Assembly (NCBI GenBank): GCA_900548145.1
Contig: URJB01000044.1
Location: forward strand, 1-19,151
Direction of reading: 5' to 3'
Length of the DNA: 19,151 nucleotides
From: an uncultured Eubacteriales bacterium
Lineage (GTDB): Bacteria > Bacillota > Clostridia > Christensenellales > Aristaeellaceae
Shown: piece after piece, positions 14,670-19,151 of the stretch
How positions within the stretch are numbered: the stretch's first letter is position 1
How the letters are laid out: the number at the start of each line of letters is the position of its first letter
Made by a program: the position numbers and the translations under genes
Notes under the pieces: generated by a model
Told to the model about the DNA's origin: nothing
The model's input: only the letters and a program-made list of their open reading frames with translations
Database searches by the model: none

Positions 14670-15590
14670 TCAGATCTTCGCAGCGATACGAGCGGCAATC
14701 TGATCCGCGCACAGGTCGTAGGCCCGCAGCACGTCCATGGCCTTGCCGCTCTGACCGAACTGATCCTCTACGCCGATCTTGGTGAAGGTATATTCGCCGT
14801 TGCCCACCAGCACGTCGGCCACCGCGTCGCCCAGACCTCCGATGACGCTGTGTTCTTCCGCCGTGAAGACGTTCTTGCACTTCTGAGCGTAACGAGCCAC
14901 CAGCTCCCGATCCAGCGGCTTGATGGTGTGCAGGTTCACGACCGCCACATCCTTGCCCTGTTCCTTGAGCAGTTCCGCCGCCATCAGGCTCTGTTCCACC
15001 ATCAGGCCACAGGCAAAGATGACTGCGTCCTTGCCGTCCCGCATGACGTTGCCCTTGCCCACTTCGAAGGGCATGGGATCGAACACGGTGGTCGCCAGAC
15101 GGGCCAGGCGCAGGTACACGGGGCCGTCGATCGCGGCAGCCGCTTCCACGGCCTTGTAGGTCTCGTTGGCATCGCAGGGGACAATCACGGTCATGCCCGG
15201 CAGAACGCGCATGAGGGCGATATCCTCGATAGCCTGATGGGTGCCGCCGTCCTCGCCCACGGTCACGCCCGCATGGGTGAAGGCGAACTTCACGTTGTTA
15301 TGAGGATAGCACACGCCGTTGCGAATCTGCTCAAAGTTGCGGCCCGCGAACACGGCGAAGGTGGAGCAGAAGGGGATCAGGCCCATGCAGCTCATACCGT
15401 TGGCCACGTCCACCATATTGGCTTCCGCAATGCCCAGATCAAAGTGACGCTCCGGGAAAGCCTTCTGGAAAATACAGGTCTGAGTCGCCTGGGCCAGGTC
15501 GGCGTCCAGCACGACGATCTTATCGTTCTTCTTGGCCAACTCTACCAGAGCCTCGCCGTAAGCCACGCGGGTTGCTTTCTTATCACTCAT
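14670..15590 (-). CDS. Transketolase, C-terminal (pyrimidine-binding) subunit
   Basis: The 306-residue protein is the second half of a split transketolase. DLGIAEAN (51-58) supplies Glu56, the residue that activates the thiamine ring. The loop HAGVTVGEDGGTHQ (106-119) is the substrate-site signature, and the C-terminal third forms the third domain. It pairs with the N-terminal subunit encoded just upstream to move two-carbon units between sugar phosphates in the non-oxidative pentose phosphate pathway. Only 3 nt separate it from the upstream stop, and its Shine-Dalgarno GGAGG lies inside the end of that gene. Many Bacillota carry transketolase as two such subunits. A transketolase-like role outside the core pathway cannot be excluded, but the motifs are canonical. 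Confidence 0.9.
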   Translation of the reverse strand: MSDKKATRVAYGEALVELAKKNDKIVVLDADLAQATQTCIFQKAFPERHFDLGIAEANMVDVANGMSCMGLIPFCSTFAVFAGRNFEQIRNGVCYPHNNVKFAFTHAGVTVGEDGGTHQAIEDIALMRVLPGMTVIVPCDANETYKAVEAAAAIDGPVYLRLARLATTVFDPMPFEVGKGNVMRDGKDAVIFACGLMVEQSLMAAELLKEQGKDVAVVNLHTIKPLDRELVARYAQKCKNVFTAEEHSVIGGLGDAVADVLVGNGEYTFTKIGVEDQFGQSGKAMDVLRAYDLCADQIAARIAAKI

Positions 15591-15593
15591 TGC

Positions 15594-16406
15594 TCACGCC
15601 TCCAATTCCTTGAGCGCCTGGTCGCGCTGCTCCGCATTAGGAGCCTTGCCGTGCCAGCCCACCTGATTTTCCATGAAGGATACGCCCTTGCCCTTGACGG
15701 TGTGGCAAAGGATGCAGGTGGGAACGTCCTTCTCGGCGGGCTGATGCAGCGCATCCAGCACCTGCCTGAGGTCGTTGCCGTCCGCCACTTCGATGACATG
15801 GAAGCCGAAGGCGGTGAACTTCTGGGCGATATTGCCCAGACCCATGACCTGATCGTTGGTGCCGTCGATCTGCAGACCGTTGTTATCCACGATGAAGGTC
15901 AGGTTGTCCAGTTTATAGTGAGCCGCGGACATGGCCGCTTCCCATACGATGCCTTCCTGCAGTTCGCCGTCGCCCAGCACGGCGTACACGTGGCAGGGGT
16001 TGCCGGTGTGCTTCGCGCCCAGCGCCATGCCGACCGCAATGGACGCGCCCTGACCCAGAGAGCCGGTAGAAGCGTCCACGCCGGGGCACTTTTTCTTGTC
16101 GGGATGGCCCTGCAGAATATTGTGCAGCTGCCGGAAGCCCTCAAACTCCTTCTTGTCGAAGAAGCCCTTTTCGCCCAGCACGGCGTACAGCGCAGGGGCG
16201 GCGTGGCCCTTGGACAGCACCAGACGGTCGCGGGCAGGGTCGTTAGGGTTCTTGGGATCCACCTTCATCAAATCATAATACAGGGCGACCAAAATCTCCG
16301 TGGCGGACAGGGATCCGCCGGGATGGCCCGAACCGGCAGCGGCGGTCATGGTGATAATGTCCCGCCGTACCTGCTTACAGACCGCTTCCATTTCCGGAAT
16401 GTTCAT
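15594..16406 (-). CDS. Transketolase, N-terminal (diphosphate-binding) subunit
   Basis: The 270-residue protein carries the thiamine-diphosphate site. SGHPGGSLS (26-34) is present, and GDGELQEG (145-152) with NN (175-176) forms the GDG-X27-NN signature that binds Mg and diphosphate. KGHAAPALY (66-74) is also family-typical. It makes a heteromer with the C-terminal subunit in the following gene. The open frame runs to 16538, but I chose the ATG at 16406 because GGAGAGG is 5 nt upstream and homologues begin there. A perfect consensus promoter lies about 60 bp before it, which suggests high constitutive expression. The combined length of the two subunits, 576 residues, is somewhat below a single-chain enzyme of about 660. 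Confidence 0.92.
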   Translation of the reverse strand: MNIPEMEAVCKQVRRDIITMTAAAGSGHPGGSLSATEILVALYYDLMKVDPKNPNDPARDRLVLSKGHAAPALYAVLGEKGFFDKKEFEGFRQLHNILQGHPDKKKCPGVDASTGSLGQGASIAVGMALGAKHTGNPCHVYAVLGDGELQEGIVWEAAMSAAHYKLDNLTFIVDNNGLQIDGTNDQVMGLGNIAQKFTAFGFHVIEVADGNDLRQVLDALHQPAEKDVPTCILCHTVKGKGVSFMENQVGWHGKAPNAEQRDQALKELEA

Positions 16407-16466
16407 GATAACCTCTCCTCTATTGCGATACTTCAAGGCCCTTAAGAGCCATGTTAGCGCATTTTG

Positions 16467-16496
16467 ATTATAGTCATCCAAGGAAATGCTTGTCAA
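16467..16496 (-). promoter_or_regulatory. Consensus sigma-A promoter of the split transketolase operon
   Basis: On the minus strand TTGACA (16491-16496) and TATAAT (16467-16472) match the housekeeping consensus perfectly with an 18-bp spacer. The leader to the ATG at 16406 is about 55 nt. I saw no obvious operator palindrome around it. Confidence 0.88.
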
Positions 16497-16539
16497 CCCA
16501 TATTTGCAAATTGGTACTCTATTATCATCTTCCCGCAAA

Positions 16540-16567
16540 GAAAAAACGCCCCGCAGGCGGCGGGGCG
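16540..16567 (-). terminator. Rho-independent terminator of the DUF11 gene
   Basis: CGCCCCGC (16547-16554) and GCGGGGCG (16560-16567) form an 8-bp GC stem with a 5-nt loop. On the minus strand it is followed by six T. It is 15 nt after the DUF11 stop and separates that gene from the transketolase promoter. Confidence 0.88.
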
Positions 16568-16581
16568 CAGGCGTCTTTGGC

Positions 16582-17436
16582 TTACAGTGTGCCGGTGACG
16601 GTCAGGGTGCTGGAGCCGGGCGCGGTCGTCCAGACGCCGGTCGCCGCGTCCTGCGTATACGTGGCGGCGGGAACCGTCACCTTTCCGGCCACGGTGGCGA
16701 AACGGCCGGTGGTCGCGTCATAGGTGTAATCCGTCCCGGCAGTCCATGCGGTTCCGTTGAAGGTGACGGAGAGATTCTGCAGAATCGGGTTGAACACGTC
16801 GGCGACGATCGCCGCATCCGTTTCTTCCGCGGCTTCGTTGCCGTAGTTCTCGATCAGGAACGTATAGGTGAGCTGCCCATTCTGGGGCACGGACGCGGGC
16901 GTGAGCGCCTTACTGATGCTCAGGCAGGGTTCGCTGGCGGCGTTGATCGTGGCCGCAGCGGTCACGGCGGCGGGCAGGCCCTCGCCGGTAACGGTCGCCC
17001 GGTTGACGATAGAGTCCTCCACGGCCCGGGGCGCATAATCATTGGTATGGACCTGATAGACCAGCAGTGCGTTTCCTCCGGCGGGCACGCTGATCCCCGT
17101 GACCGTCATGGGCGGCCCGGCGGTGACGGTGGGGGTCGTCTGAAGCAGACCGTTCACATAATATTTCAGGCTGCCTGCCCGGTATTCCAGCGGTGTGACC
17201 GTGCCCTCGCCGAACGCATACGCGCCCAGATCGTCCGTAACGGTCAGCCCGGCGAACGCCGCCGCGCCGCTATTGACGATGCTGACGGTATAGGTGACGC
17301 AGGTATCACAGCCGTAGGTGTCAGTGACGGCGGTTTTCGCCACCGCCAGAATATCAACCAGTTCGCCCGTCACGATATTGGAGCGGGTAACCGTATTATT
17401 ATAGGAAAGGGTCGCCTGATTGGTAAAGGTTGCCAT
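16582..17436 (-). CDS. DUF11 domain protein without a signal peptide
   Basis: The 284-residue protein is Thr/Val/Ala-rich beta-structure. It begins MATFTNQATLSY followed by SNIVTGEL, the N-terminus I associate with a Clostridia DUF11 group. Two DUF11-like units are visible. One is around 30-160 (AVAKTAV, YTVSIVNSG, LTVTDDLG). The second is around 170-250 (LSISKALTP, YTFLIENYG). No signal peptide or anchor is seen, which is unusual for a domain typical of surface proteins. I chose the ATG at 17436 because GGAGGA is 6 nt upstream, better spaced than for the ATG at 17442. A TATAGT box occurs upstream, but with no matching -35. Function unknown; its role may be structural, for instance in spores or a surface layer (inference). 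Confidence 0.75.
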   Translation of the reverse strand: MATFTNQATLSYNNTVTRSNIVTGELVDILAVAKTAVTDTYGCDTCVTYTVSIVNSGAAAFAGLTVTDDLGAYAFGEGTVTPLEYRAGSLKYYVNGLLQTTPTVTAGPPMTVTGISVPAGGNALLVYQVHTNDYAPRAVEDSIVNRATVTGEGLPAAVTAAATINAASEPCLSISKALTPASVPQNGQLTYTFLIENYGNEAAEETDAAIVADVFNPILQNLSVTFNGTAWTAGTDYTYDATTGRFATVAGKVTVPAATYTQDAATGVWTTAPGSSTLTVTGTL

Positions 17437-17442
17437 GTTCAT

Positions 17443-17735
17443 TCCTCCCTGGTGTTTTGAAAGGAGGGAGGTTTCTCCCTCGCTTTACTATATGCGGTTG
17501 GGAGGAAGGGGTGCAGGGAGGAGTTGCAGCGTTGCTATACAACGGCTCTGCCGCAGGGTTTTTTTGGCCGTGCGGCATAGCGCGTCGACTCTGGCAGGGA
17601 AGTGTGTACGCAGCCCTATGGGGTGCGGTTTTGTTTTGGCAGTACAGGACATTACGATTGTTTGCCCCGAGGAAAGTCTACTGCTTTGCAGCAGTGTATG
17701 TCAGCTTTGCCGTAAGAAAATCCCCTGTTGGGGAA
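17443..17735. other. Intergenic stretch before the right repeat
   Basis: No gene is supported here. The frames that cross it lack a ribosome binding site and a recognisable product. A short palindrome ACTGCTTTGCAGCAGT sits near 17680-17700, and GGGAG/CTCCC arms lie at about 17464-17478 in the DUF11 leader. Otherwise I see nothing in it. Confidence 0.5.
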
Positions 17736-17980
17736 TGACGCGCCGACTACGGCGCGGGTGGTGGGGCTGCCGCCCCGAAGGGGGCAGTACTTTCTTTCGA
17801 AGCGAAAGAAAGTACCAAAGAAAGCACGCGGCACGGCGACTACGGGAAAAAGGCTTTGATTGCCCATTTTGACGGCGGGGCTCGCAATGTCGCGCGCAAT
17901 GGAGTTGGATAGCTATCACTTACGTTTGGAGCGCGCTCGTGCTCGCCTTTTTCCGCCGCCAAAATGGGCGGGCCTTTTTC
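17736..17980 (-). repeat. Right copy of the 245-bp dispersed inverted repeat
   Basis: This is the reverse complement of bases 1-245, with the same pair of GCCCATTTTGRCGGCGG-type arms and the same palindrome. The distinct block near the middle of the repeat (about 55-75 in the left copy) differs most. Its outer end adjoins the C-terminal end of the ADP-ribosyltransferase-like ORF. Confidence 0.85.
17787..17815. repeat. Perfect palindrome inside the right repeat
   Basis: The 13-bp arms GTACTTTCTTTCG and CGAAAGAAAGTAC flank an AAG loop. It is the counterpart of 165-193 and identical in its arms. Confidence 0.85.
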
Positions 17981-17990
17981 CCTCCGCTGC

Positions 17991-18899
17991 CTATCGCCGC
18001 TCTGCTCCGCCGCAGTTGGCGCAGGGCATACTCAAACGGTGGTGCTTGGGATGCTGCTGCGCTGCTTGGAGGCCATTGCAGCGCAAAGAAACAAAATAGC
18101 AGATATCTGCGAACGTCCCCACATTATCCGTCGCGCTCTTGATCTGGTTCGGATTAAAGGCAACGTAGCTCGTCGCATTGTCAAACTCCTGATCGGTTAC
18201 GATCAGTCCGTCATACCCATAGTCTTCCATTTCCTGCAGGTATTCTTCCACCGTCATGTTATCGAGTGTTTCCATCAGGTCATAGGTATCAACGTAATTC
18301 GGGTTTTCAATGCTCAGATACACAGGCATTCCTATTCTTTTACCATCTTCTAATTTCAGTACATCCCGTCCTCCGTATTCATCTTCTGCCAGATTTTTGT
18401 CGCTAAACCAGAAGCCCAGCTCTGCGCTTCTCAAAAGCCCAACGCTGTCTTCCATGTTCCTGTTAAAATCTTCTATATCTCTTTGTTTCGTTCTTTCCCC
18501 AAGTTTATTACGGTCAAACACGGTAAAATCCGCATCCGTGGCATGGTATACCACCAGCGGTTCGCCGTCCCTGTCCACCACCTTGCTGTCCCCAAACCAG
18601 CGCTTGAATTGCTTCGTTTCAGTCTGTTCCACAAATTTCCTGTTGACAGGGGAATCATTTTTTAATATAGTATGGATGAGGCCGTCCTGCATAGCGCCCC
18701 CGGGGAATTGGACCCCGGACTCCGCAAACAGGTTACGAGCCTCTTTCTTTTTCCAGTAATACACGCCGGTCTTACCGGCGTTTTCTTTTTCGATAGCGTC
18801 CGTCAGCAGCTTGGTGATGGCGTTTCCTTTTCGGAATACCGTGGCAATGTTGTTGCTGTCTATTTTTTTCTGTTGGTTCCTGTGTGCGCCTGCTGGCAT
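17991..18899 (-). pseudogene. Truncated ART-PolyVal-type ADP-ribosyltransferase-like ORF (phage/mobile-element origin)
   Basis: The 302-residue open frame resembles the ADP-ribosyltransferase domain of polyvalent proteins of phages and mobile elements. It has FKRWFGDSKVV, then VVYHATDADF, a GFWFSDKN segment, YDGLIVTD, and near the end YVAFNPNQIKSATDN followed by GTF. The His of VYHAT fits the first catalytic position of this clade. After GTFADI the protein changes to a Cys/Gln/His-rich tail that runs toward the repeat, so the natural end was probably replaced. The start is doubtful. An in-frame TAG lies five codons before the ATG at 18899, there is no good ribosome binding site, and a hairpin lies just upstream, so the N-terminus of a larger protein seems lost. 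It may still make a small protein. Confidence 0.6.
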
Positions 18900-18921
18900 A
18901 TCGTGTCCCGGCTATATTCCT

Positions 18922-18965
18922 AACACAAAAGCCAGCGTGGTTTCGAATCTACGCTGACTTTTTAT
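18922..18965. terminator. Terminator-like hairpin upstream of the ART-like ORF
   Basis: CCAGCGT and ACGCTGA-type arms (about 18933-18957) sit between AAAAG on the left and CTTTTTAT on the right. This gives U-tracts in both directions. On the minus strand it would end any transcript coming from beyond 18965, which supports the ART-like ORF being cut off from its original promoter. Confidence 0.6.
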
Positions 18966-19151
18966 GCGAGCCGGAGGGCCTGTCGCCCGACGGCGGTCTT
19001 TTCTATTCAACTGACGTGGAGCCACACCAGACCGGCCAGCCGCGAGGCCCGTTGCCGAGCGGCGGTAAAACCTCGGCTAAGTCGCTTTTCCTCTATGCCC
19101 CTGCGCGCTAGCGCAGTGACGGGTGCAGGGCTTTAGCCCTGCCAGACCGGC
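18966..19151. repeat. Edge block of short hairpins and degenerate repeats
   Basis: No gene is supported here. Two similar segments, GGCCTGTCGCCCGACGGCGG and GGCCCGTTGCCGAGCGGCGG, recur about 70 bp apart. CCAGACCGGC occurs twice (around 19028-19037 and at the window end). Two small hairpins follow: CTGCGC/GCGCAG at 19101-19116 and GCAGGGC/GCCCTGC at 19125-19142. This looks like an intergenic repeat block, distinct from the 245-bp family. It is cut by the window edge. Confidence 0.45.

Noticed and set aside
14550..16445. A 631-codon plus-strand open frame across the transketolase genes
   Set aside because: The minus strand encodes both conserved transketolase halves with start sites, promoter and terminator. 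This is a shadow.
377..17541. Shared GTTGCTATACA in direct orientation near 377 and 17531
   Set aside because: Only about 11 bases match and the surroundings do not align, so it may be chance.
1..17980. The inverted repeats as ends of a composite transposon
   Set aside because: No transposase, integrase or target duplication is visible, and the genes between look like core chromosomal ones. A dispersed repeat family is simpler.
1..19151. CRISPR array, tRNA or rRNA genes
   Set aside because: No regularly spaced direct repeats, and no cloverleaf or rRNA-like sequence noticed when scanning by eye.

Overview
The window looks like chromosomal DNA of a high-G+C Clostridia-type member of the Bacillota, plausibly an uncultured gut lineage. 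The evidence is strong GGAGG-type ribosome binding sites, a split two-gene transketolase, an ECF transporter with a fused double ATPase, an intracellular-looking DUF11 protein, SH3b/Ig-like surface protein architecture, and many compact U-tract terminators. No rRNA, tRNA, CRISPR array or transposase was seen. This placement is inference from gene content.

Layout. Bases 1-245 and 17736-17980 are two copies of one non-coding repeat in opposite orientation, roughly 90% identical by eye, each carrying a perfect 13-bp-arm palindrome. Bases 246-761 are non-coding and end in a promoter. Bases 762-4866 (+) form one operon: SAM hydroxide adenosyltransferase, UPF0397/MtsA-type ECF substrate-binding protein, fused EcfA-EcfA' ATPase and EcfT. 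A terminator-like hairpin sits between the S component and the ATPase. A bidirectional terminator at about 4877-4917 separates this operon from a convergent minus-strand operon (7488 down to 4920) of vWA protein, PP2C phosphatase and Ser/Thr kinase, a compact phospho-signalling triad. Diverging from it is an unknown two-helix membrane protein with a long acidic tail (7645-8673).

Bases 13699-8910 (-) hold three envelope genes: a small secreted protein, a GtrB/DPM1-type membrane glycosyltransferase overlapping it by 4 nt, and a 1026-residue secreted SH3b/Ig-like protein. A divergent promoter pair at 13749-13813 drives this group and a metallophosphoesterase (+). The two transketolase subunits follow on the minus strand (16406-14670), from a perfect TTGACA/TATAAT promoter. 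A DUF11 protein (17436-16582, minus) comes next.

The right end (17443-19151) is accessory. It has the inverted repeat copy, a truncated-looking ART-PolyVal-type ADP-ribosyltransferase ORF whose C-terminal end runs into repeat DNA, and a further block of short hairpins and degenerate repeats at the edge.

The parts most worth following up are the inverted repeat family, the vWA-PP2C-kinase triad with its neighbouring membrane protein and altered kinase motif, the intercistronic hairpin in the ECF operon, and the ART/repeat junction.
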